From a bacterium (GTDB lineage Bacteria > Myxococcota_A > Polyangia > Nannocystales > Nannocystaceae), in the NCBI GenBank assembly GCA_024742475.1, contig JANSYI010000015.1, positions 124,001-188,000 on the forward strand: 64,000 bases of DNA. The letters are read 5' to 3'. The position numbers and the translations under genes were made by a program. Under the pieces are notes generated by a model. The model worked only from the letters and a program-made list of their open reading frames with translations, was not told where the DNA came from and searched no databases. Positions 8,897-17,875 of the stretch are shown here, one piece after another; within the stretch, counting starts at the first letter, position 1; each line of letters opens with the position of its first letter.

Positions 8897-10717
8897 ATGG
8901 ACGACGAACTCCTCGAATTTCGCGCTGAGTTTTGCGCGGAAGCGGCCGAGTCACTGACGAAGGCCGAGACGGCGCTGCGCGAAGCGGTCGCCGAGCCGAC
9001 CACGAGGCAGTCGTCCGTGGAGGCCGCGTTTCGGGAGCTCCACAGCATCAAGGGAGTCGCGGCGGCCCTCGGCCTCGATCTCATTCGAGACCTGGCCCAC
9101 GAAGCCGAGTCCCTCCTCGCCCGACTGAAGGACCCGGAGCTCGACGTCGACGATGGCATCGCCGCCCCTCTGATCGAAGCGTTCGGGCTCCTGGCGGACA
9201 TGGTCTCCGCCCTCTCCGACTCCGAAGAACTCGACGCCTACGCGGCGCCTGCAGCCGATGCGATCACGGCGCTCGGGGCGGTGCTGGCAGCCGTGTCGCA
9301 GAGCCCTGCCGAGGCGCTCGTCGCAAAGCTCGCCATGGTCGAAGAGGCGCTGCTCGTTGCGAAGCAGCAGCGGCCGACCGTGAAGATGGTCGAAGCTGCG
9401 CTCGTGGCCCTGGGTGCCGTGCGGGGTGAACTCGACCCGAGCGCGAAGGCGCTGCCTGCCCCCGCCGAGGACCAGGTCGATGAGCCCGCGCCCGCAGAAC
9501 CTGCGGCGAACGAGGTTGCACAGAGTGAGCCCGAGGCGACCGAAGAGACGCCGACCGAAGAGAAGCCGGCGAAGGACGACGCCCCGAGCAAAGCCGTCAA
9601 GGAATACGTCCGCATCGAACTCGGCCGCGTCGATCGGGTCTTCAACCTCGTGGGAGAGCTGCTCGCCCGCGTGGACAAGACGTCGCAAAGCGACGCATCG
9701 GATCCGATGCACCGGGTCGCGAACGAGCTTCATGGTGCGGCGCTCGGCCTGCGGATGGTTCCGATGGAACCCACGTTTCGTCGCCTGCGTCGCGTCGTTC
9801 GAGACACAGCGCGTCTGCTCGGCCGCAAGGTCGACCTGCATCTCGAAGGAATCGACACCGAAGTCGACCGCACGGTCGCGCAAGGCATCACCGACCCGCT
9901 GGTTCACATCGTTCGCAACGCCATCGACCATGGCATCGAGCCGCCCGACGTCCGCGTTGCGGCAGGGAAGCCGGCCATGGGTCGGCTGACGATCTCGGCC
10001 GAGCAGAAGGCCGGCGAAGTCGAGCTGGCGATCTCGGACGACGGCAAGGGTATCGACCCGCAGTTCCTCCTCGCCGCGGCGAAGCGAAAGGGCATCATTC
10101 CCGAGAACTGCGAACTCGAGCGTTCCGAGTGCTTCAGGCTGCTCTTTGCGTCCGGTTTCTCGACCGCGAAGAAGGTCAGCGAAGTCTCCGGGCGCGGCGT
10201 GGGCATGGACGTCGTGCGCAAGAACGTCGAGGCGATGCGTGGCTCGATCGACGTCGAGAGCACCATCGGCCAAGGGTCGCGCTTCACCATTCGGCTCCCG
10301 CTCAGCCTCTCGAGCATGGAAGCGATGTTCTTCCGCGTGGGTGGAGGCGTATTTGCAATCCCGCTGCACTCGGTCTTCGGCGTGATTCGAACGGCCGATC
10401 ACACGGTGATCACGGCGCACGGCAAGCCAGCGTCGCTGAGAATCCGCGGGTCGCTCTATCCGTTCGTCCATGTCGCCGAGCCCAACACCTCCGCACCATC
10501 GGGCCTCATCATCGAGGACCGCGACCGGAAGGCCGTCGTCCCCGTCGATCAGGTGCTGGGCCCAGCCGCCACCATCGTCAAGACGCTGGGCTCCTACCTC
10601 GGCACGGTCCCGCGAGTCGCTGGGTGCACGATGATGAAGTCGGGGGAGATTGCGCTGCTGCTCGACCCCCGGCTGATGATGGACGCCGTCTTCGGTCTCG
10701 CCAGCCTCGCCGCCTGA
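8897..10717 (+). CDS. cheA: Second CheA-type histidine kinase of the cluster
   Basis: A 606-residue CheA with the Hpt domain at the N-terminus (phospho-acceptor His49 in RELHSIKGV), a second helical region, an acidic Pro/Glu-rich linker (about 190-235), a dimerisation segment (LVGELLARVDK), the ATPase domain (HIVRNAIDHG, SDDGKGID, SGRGVGMDVV, GQGSRFTI) and a C-terminal CheW-like domain. It appears catalytically complete and differs from the first CheA in its N-terminal layout. Having two full kinases in one operon implies heterodimers, division of targets or distinct receptor arrays. It is the last rightward gene; a hairpin follows before the convergent gene at 10784. Confidence 0.93.
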   Translation: MDDELLEFRAEFCAEAAESLTKAETALREAVAEPTTRQSSVEAAFRELHSIKGVAAALGLDLIRDLAHEAESLLARLKDPELDVDDGIAAPLIEAFGLLADMVSALSDSEELDAYAAPAADAITALGAVLAAVSQSPAEALVAKLAMVEEALLVAKQQRPTVKMVEAALVALGAVRGELDPSAKALPAPAEDQVDEPAPAEPAANEVAQSEPEATEETPTEEKPAKDDAPSKAVKEYVRIELGRVDRVFNLVGELLARVDKTSQSDASDPMHRVANELHGAALGLRMVPMEPTFRRLRRVVRDTARLLGRKVDLHLEGIDTEVDRTVAQGITDPLVHIVRNAIDHGIEPPDVRVAAGKPAMGRLTISAEQKAGEVELAISDDGKGIDPQFLLAAAKRKGIIPENCELERSECFRLLFASGFSTAKKVSEVSGRGVGMDVVRKNVEAMRGSIDVESTIGQGSRFTIRLPLSLSSMEAMFFRVGGGVFAIPLHSVFGVIRTADHTVITAHGKPASLRIRGSLYPFVHVAEPNTSAPSGLIIEDRDRKAVVPVDQVLGPAATIVKTLGSYLGTVPRVAGCTMMKSGEIALLLDPRLMMDAVFGLASLAA

Positions 10718-10748
10718 ATCAGGCGCGCGGCGTGGGGGACGAACGCTT

Positions 10749-10770
10749 GGCCGGGCGGTGTCGTCCGGCC
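10749..10770. terminator. Hairpin between convergent genes
   Basis: A 9-bp stem GGCCGGGCG / CGTCCGGCC (one G-T pair) around a GTGT loop sits in the 66-bp gap between the second cheA and the leftward gene. There is no T-run on either strand, so a bidirectional terminator or mRNA 3'-end stabiliser is likely rather than a classical intrinsic terminator. Confidence 0.4.
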
Positions 10771-10783
10771 GACGACCAGGGGG

Positions 10784-11671
10784 TCAGGCCGCGCGGGCCT
10801 TGGCCTCGGCGTCACTCGGGAACGAGACTTCGGCGCCTTCGTTGACGAGCGTGTCCAGCAGGCCGACGTACTCGGTCGTCGTGGACACGCACTGTTCGAA
10901 GTGCTCATCGTCATCGTTGCTGGCGTGGGTGCGGACCGTCTCTTCGACGAGAACCCGAAGGTGCCGGAGCTGGGCGGACGCCAGGCTCCGTGCGGCCTTC
11001 GAGTACTCCTCCGAGATGTCCGCGCGCTCCTCGAGTCGCCGTACGTCCTCCGCTTGTGCGCGGAACCATCGGAAGTGCCCGAGGATCTTCGTCGCCACGT
11101 CGAGGACCTCGGCAGTCTCCGGCCGCAGGAGAATCCAGCCCGAGCGCTCCCGAAATCCTGCGATGCTGAACCCCTCTTCGAGGATCAAGCGACACAAGCG
11201 GTCGAGCCCGGCGACGAGATGTCGAAACGCGGCGAGGAACGAGGTGGGAGTTTCGAGTCTCCCTTGGGGAAGCTTGATGCGGACACAGTCCATGCCCGTC
11301 TTGTCGGTGAAGTCGCTGCGCAGGTACTGCCGCAGCGTGACCCGGCGTTGCTCGAAGTCTCGCCAGATCCGTCGCAGGCGGCCGCTTTGCTCGGGCCGCG
11401 CGGTTCGAAACAAGGTCGAGCCGTCGACCCAGTTGCCCGCGTCGGGATCTCGGAAGAAGTCGAGGATGCGTCGCGCAGACTCGGTCAACCCCGGGATCTG
11501 CTGCGCACGTTCGAGGAAGCTCACCAGGGAGGTCGCGCCCACGACGTGCTTGCCTCGAAAGAGCGGCTCGATCTCGTCGGAGAGGGTCTTGAACTCCTCA
11601 GCGGCGCTCAGTCGCGGCAGGTCCCGACTTCTGGCTCGAAGTCGACGAGGGTGCTTGGCGTAGTCCACCAA
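10784..11671 (-). CDS. Helical protein of unknown function
   Basis: A 295-residue, Arg/Glu-rich and apparently all-helical cytoplasmic protein with no signal peptide or membrane segment. Segments such as SLVSFLERAQQIPGLTESAR, a central HLVAGLDRLCRLILEEGF and a C-terminal helix carrying NDDDEHFEQ are not family motifs known to me. It is convergent with the chemosensory operon and 45 bp downstream of the DUF2236 gene on the same strand, so it may be the second gene of that unit. Codon usage is normal for the window. No function is proposed. Confidence 0.75.
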   Translation of the reverse strand: MVDYAKHPRRLRARSRDLPRLSAAEEFKTLSDEIEPLFRGKHVVGATSLVSFLERAQQIPGLTESARRILDFFRDPDAGNWVDGSTLFRTARPEQSGRLRRIWRDFEQRRVTLRQYLRSDFTDKTGMDCVRIKLPQGRLETPTSFLAAFRHLVAGLDRLCRLILEEGFSIAGFRERSGWILLRPETAEVLDVATKILGHFRWFRAQAEDVRRLEERADISEEYSKAARSLASAQLRHLRVLVEETVRTHASNDDDEHFEQCVSTTTEYVGLLDTLVNEGAEVSFPSDAEAKARAA

Positions 11672-11716
11672 CGATCAGCATCGGATCTGCGGGCACCTGG
11701 CTTGAGCCGCCCGGCA

Positions 11717-12907
11717 TCAGGCGACCCGGAGTAGGCCTTCGAGCTCGGCGGGCGGCATGAACTGGGCGATGCGACCCGCAAGCGCAAGCTCGATGGTCCG
11801 GTCCCAGTAGCGGCGACCCGCGCGGATGAGCTTGGCGTCGTATCCGGGGATTCGGCGTCCGAGGCTCTCCATTCGCCCGACCACCTGCCGCATGCCGGGG
11901 ACGACGAACCGGGTCGCCGTGCGGGGGAGCTCGAGCGCGTCGGCCATGGCCTCGCCGAGCAGGCTGCGGGTGAAGCCGTAGCCGAGGGCGACGTGGCGAC
12001 GAGCGAGCGCACGGGCCTTGGGGTCGTCGCCTGCGGCGCTGAGCGGCGATTCGACGAACGAGCGAACGAGCATGCGGGCGTCGTCGTCCGGGGGCCCCTG
12101 CGTGCAGGCGACGAGGTCGGCGAGGCGGTGGGCTTGGTCTTCGCTGATGGGGAGGAGTTCCGGCTCCACCCCGATGACCCAGCCGTTGTAGCGCCAAAGA
12201 TGAAGGAAGTCGTCGACCTCGGTGGGCGTGAGAGCAAACCCGAACGCACGAATGCCGTCGAGGTAGGCCTGCGAGAACAGCATCGTGGTCGCGGCCATGT
12301 CGTGTTGATTGATCGGAGCGCCCCAGGCGCGCTCGTCGAACTTCCCCGACTCGGCGATGAGGTGACGGACGGTGGCGTGCATGATCCGCACGCGCACCGT
12401 GGACGCGAAGCCCCGACCGAAGCGCCGCATGCCGCCGCGCTCGCACACGTCGACGACGAAGCGGCACGTCTCGGCGATGCGATAGCCCACGCGGTTGCTG
12501 CGCTCGAGCTGTCCGGTGAAGACCAGGGGTTTGTTGCCACCCGGAGAGCAGTAGCCGGTGACGAGAGATTTGGCTCCGAGCACGGTGCCGCCGATGAAGC
12601 CCGAGCGAAACAGGACGTCGCTGGCCCGGTCGAGCGCGGCCCAGTCGACCCACGCCGGCACGTGGTCGAGCTGCGCAAAGAGGGCGCGGAGTGAGCGGGG
12701 CGCCTCGGGGACGGCGCCGATTCCCTCACGCAGGGCGCGGTCGAGGAGGGCGCGCGCGTCCTTTCGGCCCAGCGCTGCGAAGTCATGCGCGACCGCGTCG
12801 GCGAGAGGGTCGGCGCGCTCGAGGGCCGGAAGGAAGCGGTCGACGAGGTCGCCGAAGCGAGCCCGCGCTTCGGCGAGGTTGACGGCGCGCGACGGGAGTC
12901 CTCCCAT
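11717..12907 (-). CDS. DUF2236 (MpaB/Lcp-like) family oxygenase
   Basis: A 396-residue protein with the hallmarks of the DUF2236 family, which includes the fungal mpaB oxygenase and the haem-b rubber-cleaving enzyme Lcp. Visible landmarks are RSGFIGGTVLGAKSLVTGY, RVRIMHATVRHLI with the conserved His, and PINQHDMAATTMLFSQ. These surround the haem pocket in known members. It is predicted to be a cytoplasmic, haem-dependent oxygenase or oxidoreductase of unknown substrate. The ATG at 12907 lies 6 nt after a TAACCA element on the same strand, consistent with a leaderless transcript. Divergent from the two-component pair at 12935. Confidence 0.85.
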   Translation of the reverse strand: MGGLPSRAVNLAEARARFGDLVDRFLPALERADPLADAVAHDFAALGRKDARALLDRALREGIGAVPEAPRSLRALFAQLDHVPAWVDWAALDRASDVLFRSGFIGGTVLGAKSLVTGYCSPGGNKPLVFTGQLERSNRVGYRIAETCRFVVDVCERGGMRRFGRGFASTVRVRIMHATVRHLIAESGKFDERAWGAPINQHDMAATTMLFSQAYLDGIRAFGFALTPTEVDDFLHLWRYNGWVIGVEPELLPISEDQAHRLADLVACTQGPPDDDARMLVRSFVESPLSAAGDDPKARALARRHVALGYGFTRSLLGEAMADALELPRTATRFVVPGMRQVVGRMESLGRRIPGYDAKLIRAGRRYWDRTIELALAGRIAQFMPPAELEGLLRVA

Positions 12908-12913
12908 GGCGGG

Positions 12914-12919
12914 TGGTTA
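12914..12919 (-). promoter_or_regulatory. -10-like element (TAACCA) before the DUF2236 gene
   Basis: On the minus strand TAACCA ends 6 nt before the ATG at 12907. It is the weakest hexamer of a recurring set in this window, because it ends in A. No ribosome site is visible between it and the start. Confidence 0.3.
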
Positions 12920-12934
12920 GCACGAACGGGGGGA

Positions 12935-13510
12935 TTGACCACGCTCAAGTCTGCCGTGAAGCGGTCGAAGACGTTCTTCGTGAGTGCCGCGACGGTGTCG
13001 AAGACCGAGGACGTGCCGGGCGTGCTCATCGTGGATGACGAAGCATCGGTCCACGACGATTTCGACCGGCACCTCACGGTGCGGGCCCCGACGGAGTTCG
13101 ACGAGCTGCGCAGGAGCTTGTTTCGGCGTTCCGAAGCCCGAGTCGCGGACCGAACTCGATTCGCGATTCACCACTGCTACTCCGGTGAGGAGGCGATCGA
13201 GCTCCTCGACACCGAAGTGGGTGACACCATCGCACTCGCGTTCGTCGACATGCGAATGGGCGGCGGCGCCAACGGGATCGAGACGCTCGCATCGATCATC
13301 GAACGCCGGCCTCAGACCCACCTCGTCCTGTGCACGGCGTACTCCGACTTCACGTGGGACCAGGTCTTGTCGGTGCTCGGCGCTGATCGGAAGGTGCATC
13401 TGCTTCGCAAGCCGTTCCAGGGCTGGCAGGCCCAACGCTTCGCCTCGGTCCTCGCGCAAAAATGGAAGTTCGAGCGACGGGGCAACCACGGTGTGGCGGA
13501 ACGACGATGA
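12935..13510 (+). CDS. Response regulator with an enlarged receiver domain
   Basis: A receiver domain protein of about 191 residues. GVLIVDDEASVHDDF gives the acidic pair, LAFVDMRMGG carries the phospho-acceptor (Asp105 with this start), and LLRKPFQGW the conserved Lys. Between the first strand and the phosphorylation site there is an insertion of about 40 residues (FDELRRSLFRRSEARVADR) that is absent from CheY. No DNA-binding or other output domain follows. The start is uncertain: TTG at 12935 just after a GGGGGGA run, or GTG at 12956. Its stop overlaps the kinase gene ATG (ATGA at 13507), so the two form a cognate pair. Confidence 0.8.
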   Translation: MTTLKSAVKRSKTFFVSAATVSKTEDVPGVLIVDDEASVHDDFDRHLTVRAPTEFDELRRSLFRRSEARVADRTRFAIHHCYSGEEAIELLDTEVGDTIALAFVDMRMGGGANGIETLASIIERRPQTHLVLCTAYSDFTWDQVLSVLGADRKVHLLRKPFQGWQAQRFASVLAQKWKFERRGNHGVAERR

Positions 13511-15015
13511 GCGGCTCTGGGCTGCTGACCGTCGATGTCCCCCCGTCCAAAGTCGCGGGGCTACGCGCACAGACGCGGGATCAGCTGGCCGCAGACGCTC
13601 GAGCGACCTTGCTGGCGCGGACGCTGCCCGGCACGTTCGTGTATCCGCTGATCTTGGCGCTCGTCGCCTACAGCACCGACCACTTTCAGACCCGCCCGGT
13701 CCTGATTGCATCCCTCATCGGTGGCCTCGGGCTGGTGGTCGTGTTGCGGCTCGTGCTCTTTCGGCTCGCAAAGCGAGATCCCGCGGGTTGGGGCTGGCCA
13801 GCCAAGACGCACCTCACGCTCGGGGTGCTGTCGGCCGCCGCATTCTCCTCCTATGCCGCCTTCGTGTTCGCAGAACAGCGCGACGCCGCGTCTTCGCTGG
13901 CTGCACTGATGACGACCGCGGGCATCTCGAGCACGGTCGTCAACATTTCGTCCATTCATCGGCCCCTCGCGCTGTCTTGGGTGTTTGCGTCGCTGTGTCC
14001 GGTGGTGCTCTTCTCCCTGAGCATCGACGGAGACCTCGGGTTCGCCGTCGCAGGCCTGTTCGGCGTCTATCTCGCGCTCATGGTGCCTGCGGTTCTCAAT
14101 GCCAACGGGGCCTACTGGACCGCGCAGATCAGCGCCGCCTCGCTCAAGGAGCAATCGGCGCGGATGTCCGCCCTGAACCGGGCAGCAGGCATGGCCGAGG
14201 TCTCGAGCAACGTCTTGCACGACGTGGGCAACACGATCAACGGGTTTCGGTCGTCGTCGGCGTCGCTTCGCGGGCTCGTTGGCGACGTGCTGGCGGATGA
14301 CGTCCAGCGGTTCGTCGAGCTGCTCGAAGAGGACCGACCCGCGCTCGAGCGGTTTTCCGCGGAACACCCGATCGGCGAGCACCTCATTCCGTTCGTCGCG
14401 GGGCTGCGCCGTGATCTCGGCGAGAGGGAGAGCCGGGCGGTCGGCGAGTTGGATCGGATCGATGCACTGGTCGCGCATATCGAGGCGATGCTGCGGCGGC
14501 AGCGGGAGATCGCCGAGTGCGAAGTTTCGGTTGCCGCGCTTCCCCTCGCGCCGCTGGTCTCCCACGCGATGCTCCTCGCCGACGTCCCGTCTGCGGTGGC
14601 GAAGATCGAGGTCGCCGACGACGTGCAGGTGTTTGGGGACGAGCGCAGGGTCCTGCAGATCCTGACCAACCTGCTGTGCAACGCGAAGGACGCACTTGCG
14701 GACCACCCTCGGCCTCGGATCGACGTCGGCGTGGTGCATCAGGGCGAGGACGTGCTGATCTCGGTGTTGGACAACGGCGTTGGAACCGACGAGCCCGTCC
14801 GCCGCACGCGTTTTCAGCGGGGCGCGACGAGCAAGCCACACGGGCACGGAATCGGTCTTCATCTCGCTGCCAATCTCGCCTCCGTCATGGGCGGTCAACT
14901 GAGCCTCGCCTCCGAGGGTCCGGGCATGGGGGCCTGCGCGACGTTGAAGCTTCGGTCCGGCTCGAGTCGCCCGCGCCCAATCACGCTGCCCCCGCTGGCT
15001 CAGCCGGCGCAATGA
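13507..15015 (+). CDS. Membrane-bound histidine kinase
   Basis: A 502-residue sensor kinase. The N-terminal 200 residues contain about six hydrophobic segments with only short loops, so sensing is probably within or near the membrane. The H box NVLHDVGNTIN carries the phospho-acceptor His238. The ATP-binding domain has the N box ILTNLLCNAKDAL, a G1 box VLDNGVGTDE and HGHGIGLHLAANLASVMGG. The H-box sequence HDVGN resembles kinases that work with single-domain regulators. It is translationally coupled to the response regulator upstream. A hairpin terminator separates it from the convergent lipoprotein gene. Confidence 0.9.
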   Translation: MSGSGLLTVDVPPSKVAGLRAQTRDQLAADARATLLARTLPGTFVYPLILALVAYSTDHFQTRPVLIASLIGGLGLVVVLRLVLFRLAKRDPAGWGWPAKTHLTLGVLSAAAFSSYAAFVFAEQRDAASSLAALMTTAGISSTVVNISSIHRPLALSWVFASLCPVVLFSLSIDGDLGFAVAGLFGVYLALMVPAVLNANGAYWTAQISAASLKEQSARMSALNRAAGMAEVSSNVLHDVGNTINGFRSSSASLRGLVGDVLADDVQRFVELLEEDRPALERFSAEHPIGEHLIPFVAGLRRDLGERESRAVGELDRIDALVAHIEAMLRRQREIAECEVSVAALPLAPLVSHAMLLADVPSAVAKIEVADDVQVFGDERRVLQILTNLLCNAKDALADHPRPRIDVGVVHQGEDVLISVLDNGVGTDEPVRRTRFQRGATSKPHGHGIGLHLAANLASVMGGQLSLASEGPGMGACATLKLRSGSSRPRPITLPPLAQPAQ

Positions 15016-15040
15016 AAGCCCGTGGCCGTGACCACGGGCC
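15016..15040. terminator. Bidirectional hairpin terminator
   Basis: A perfect 8-bp stem GCCCGTGG / CCACGGGC (15018-15025 and 15032-15039) with a 6-nt loop starts 3 bp after the histidine kinase stop. On the minus strand it is followed by TTTC, so it can also end the leftward lipoprotein transcript. Confidence 0.5.
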
Positions 15041-15055
15041 GTCAGCGCGCCCGAC

Positions 15056-17230
15056 TCAGCCGCCGGCGGGCAGGTAGTGGACCCAGCCTACGGACGACTC
15101 GACGCCGGGGTTCACGTCGTAGCCCCAGATCCCGGTGCCGGTGCCGGCCTCGGAGCTGAGTCCGTCGAAGAAGGGCATGTAGCGGTCGAAGACGACCCCG
15201 TCGCCGGTCGAGAGATCGAAGACACCGATGTCCTGGGTCTGGCCCAGACCGGATGAGGAGATCACGTCGCTACCGTTACCCTGGATGCCCGAACCCCGCA
15301 CGAAGAGAAGCGACTCACCGACGGCCATCTGCGGACCCGTGTAGACGACCGGAGGGATCGGGAGGGTGCTGTTGAAGCTACGGATGTAGGACTTGACCCG
15401 GTAGTAGTCCATGTCGATGCCGTTGTCGGGCGTTCCGTCCTCGTTGATGTCGATCTCGGTCTGGGCCACGGCGAGCGCGTCGCCAGTGACGTCGAGAATC
15501 GCGACGAGGTTCTTGTCTGCCTTCTCCATGCCCGCCCCCTGGGGGAGCTCGAAGTCCGAGTCGCCGGTCACGGACTTGCAGACCGGGAGCGCGTAGAGGC
15601 GCTGTGCGTCGGGCGAGAGCGCGAAGTCGGTGAACACGATGCCGAAGGTGCGCAGGTCGAGGTCGTCCTCCTTGGCGAGCGTGTCGGGATCGTAGACGGC
15701 GACGCCGAAGTCGTGGCCGATGAGCAGCTTGTCTTCGCCGCCCAAGGACACGATCTTCGCGGCCGAGGGGTAGCTGAGCTGGCCGCCACACGTATCGTCG
15801 GCGGTCACGTCGGTCACCGTCGGCTCGCCGATCGTGCCGATGGAGCCGTCGGCCTCGAGGTCGATGGGCACGAGTCGGTTGAAGTCGACGTTGTTGTCGC
15901 GGCTGTTCTTCGACCAGCTCATGTCCTGCGCAATGAGCTGCGTGCCGGCGTCGTTGATCGCCAGGCTTCGCCAGGCCCACTCCGAGTACTCGGTGAAGTC
16001 GGACTCGGTCGCGCCCGTGTCGAGGTTGACGTGATACAGCGGCGAGGGGGTCGACGTGTCCTCCGCGCCCGCGCCCTTGTATTGGACCAGGTACAGGTGG
16101 CTCGCTCCACCAACCTCGGCGTGGACGCCTCGGCATGGCCAGGGGTAGTTCTCTCCGTCGGGAGGAAAGACCGCGATCGGGGTGTCGGAGACCTGCTGGC
16201 CCGTGGTGCCGTCGAGTTCGAAGACGTGGGCTCCGGCGCTGCCGACTCCGATCGCGTAGAGGCTCTCACCGCCGTCGATGACCCCGCAGACGTCTCCGGG
16301 GAAGTCGGACCCGTCGAGCTGGAGGTGGTAGGAGTCGTCGGCGAGCTGTCCCGGCGTCGCGCTCGCGTCGGCGAGGTCGATGAGCGCCATGCGGTTGCGG
16401 AAGCTGTCGTCTTCATTCGAGACGGCCGCGAGGAGGCGGCCAGCATCGGCGGGCGCAGGCGTCCACAGCTCTTCCCCGGAGAAGTGAAGGTGTCCGAGGT
16501 AGATGATGTCTTCGACCTCGATGGTGGCACCGGGTTCGTCGACGTTCATCTCCAGGGTCGAGGCGGGCGGGTTGCCCGCAGACCCTGGGAGGTCGAGGTT
16601 GACCTGAAAATCCGCGACCTGCAGCACGTCGACGTCGCCCGGGCAGTCGCTGACGTCCGTGCACTCGCCCTTGCCCCACTCTACGCTAGCTTGGGTGTCG
16701 CCGACGAGCTGCAGATAGCTCGTACCGAGCGGCGCGGCGGGGATGCGAACGGCGCGGTCGAAGCCCATACCGGACGTGCTCGCCGTGCTGAAGACGTACG
16801 AGCCGTCTTCGTCCGCGTCTTCGATCTCCGCCTGGACGACGGCGAGAGGCTGCTCGCACGCCGCGTCGGCGCAGTAGCGGGCAAAGATTCGCATTCGGGC
16901 GATGCCGCTGCTCGCCGTGAAGCTCGCTCTGAACAGCTCGTCGAGCTGGATGGCGTAGTTGTTGCCGAGCAAGACCTGCACCCCGATGTCGGCCTCGACG
17001 AGCTCGACCGGCACGTCCCCCGTCGAGCTGGCGTCGCCGACGTCGGTGTCGGTCGCGTCGGTGTCGGTGTCGTCGGTGCCATCGGTGCCATCGGTGCCGG
17101 GCGCGTCGGTTTCGGACCCGGAGCTGGACTCGGGCGTCTCCTCGACTGTCGGGCAGGCACACAGCGGCGCGAGGAGTCCGAGGGCGAGGAGTCGAGCGGA
17201 GGTGGAGGCAAGGAAGGCGTGAGTCTGCAT
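15056..17230 (-). CDS. Large secreted lipoprotein with beta-propeller-like repeats
   Basis: A 724-residue lipoprotein. The signal peptide ends in the lipobox LCAC with Cys26 as the lipidated residue. A linker of repeated Thr-Asp and Gly-Thr-Asp units (about residues 37-70) follows, then a long beta-rich body with recurring SLYAIGVGSAGAHVFELDG, GEDKLLIGHDFGVAVYDPD and QRLYALPVC type motifs that look like propeller blades. Several Cys pairs suggest disulphides outside the cytoplasm. Function is unknown. It is directly downstream of an ECF sigma/anti-sigma pair on the same strand and could belong to that regulon. A ribosome site (GAGGACGGGG) precedes the ATG. Confidence 0.85.
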   Translation of the reverse strand: MQTHAFLASTSARLLALGLLAPLCACPTVEETPESSSGSETDAPGTDGTDGTDDTDTDATDTDVGDASSTGDVPVELVEADIGVQVLLGNNYAIQLDELFRASFTASSGIARMRIFARYCADAACEQPLAVVQAEIEDADEDGSYVFSTASTSGMGFDRAVRIPAAPLGTSYLQLVGDTQASVEWGKGECTDVSDCPGDVDVLQVADFQVNLDLPGSAGNPPASTLEMNVDEPGATIEVEDIIYLGHLHFSGEELWTPAPADAGRLLAAVSNEDDSFRNRMALIDLADASATPGQLADDSYHLQLDGSDFPGDVCGVIDGGESLYAIGVGSAGAHVFELDGTTGQQVSDTPIAVFPPDGENYPWPCRGVHAEVGGASHLYLVQYKGAGAEDTSTPSPLYHVNLDTGATESDFTEYSEWAWRSLAINDAGTQLIAQDMSWSKNSRDNNVDFNRLVPIDLEADGSIGTIGEPTVTDVTADDTCGGQLSYPSAAKIVSLGGEDKLLIGHDFGVAVYDPDTLAKEDDLDLRTFGIVFTDFALSPDAQRLYALPVCKSVTGDSDFELPQGAGMEKADKNLVAILDVTGDALAVAQTEIDINEDGTPDNGIDMDYYRVKSYIRSFNSTLPIPPVVYTGPQMAVGESLLFVRGSGIQGNGSDVISSSGLGQTQDIGVFDLSTGDGVVFDRYMPFFDGLSSEAGTGTGIWGYDVNPGVESSVGWVHYLPAGG
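17038..17100. repeat. Short tandem repeat encoding Thr-Asp linker
   Basis: Tandem copies of GTCGGTGTC and ATCGGTGCC type units encode the Asp/Thr/Gly linker of the lipoprotein above. Such repeats can change length by slippage, altering how far the body stands from the membrane anchor. Confidence 0.6.
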
Positions 17231-17281
17231 GGTTCCCCGTCCTCAACGAGCACGGGGGGAGATCACCTCAGAAGCCTCGCG

Positions 17282-17875
17282 CTACCGGAAGGGGTTCAGC
17301 AGGTCGCCGCTGATCGGCGTCTCGTCTTCACCCTCGCCGTCGACGAACGGGTCCTTCAGGCTCTTCTTGGGGGGGCGAGGTGGGTGGGGCGCGGCGTTCT
17401 CTTCCGGGGAATCCGGGGCGAGACTCGGCGCTTGGGGGAGTCCAGGTGTGGTCTCTTCGATGATGAGCCTCTCGGGCGCCGCAGGGGCCGGCGGCGGCGT
17501 GGGAGGAGCGGGCGCGGCGACGGGGGCCGCCACGTTGATCTCCACTTTGGGCGTCGCGGGCGTGAGTGGAGCGGGTCGGGCCGTCTCGCGGCCTGCGGAG
17601 AAGGCGAGCAGGAGGGCGGCCGCGGCCGCGAAGCCCAGCGCGGTGGCGGTCAAGAAGGGGCGGAGGTTCGAGCTCGGGCGCGGTTCGGTCGGCAGCATGG
17701 TGGGTGTCTCGTCGGTTCGAGCGAAGGAGGGTGTGGACGCCGGGCGGGCGAGTGCTTCGACGGCGTCGGCGTTGTGGGCAAGGATTCGGTCGGTGAGGTC
17801 GTGCGCGGGCTCGGGCACGTCCCACGCGGCGAGGCTCCGCTCGAGCAGGCTCTCGCTGGGATGTTCAGGGTTCAT
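17282..17875 (-). CDS. Putative membrane anti-sigma factor
   Basis: A 197-residue protein whose start overlaps the end of the ECF sigma gene by 11 bp. The N-terminal 70 residues are a soluble helical region (ESLLERSLAAWDVPEPAHD), then one hydrophobic segment (about 75-95, rich in Ala and Leu), then a Pro/Ala-rich periplasmic tail ending ISGDLLNPFR. The arrangement and coupling to a sigma gene are those of a transmembrane anti-sigma factor, although no zinc-binding HxxxCxxC signature is visible. The Pro-rich tail may span the cell wall or act as a sensor. Confidence 0.65.
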   Translation of the reverse strand: MNPEHPSESLLERSLAAWDVPEPAHDLTDRILAHNADAVEALARPASTPSFARTDETPTMLPTEPRPSSNLRPFLTATALGFAAAAALLLAFSAGRETARPAPLTPATPKVEINVAAPVAAPAPPTPPPAPAAPERLIIEETTPGLPQAPSLAPDSPEENAAPHPPRPPKKSLKDPFVDGEGEDETPISGDLLNPFR

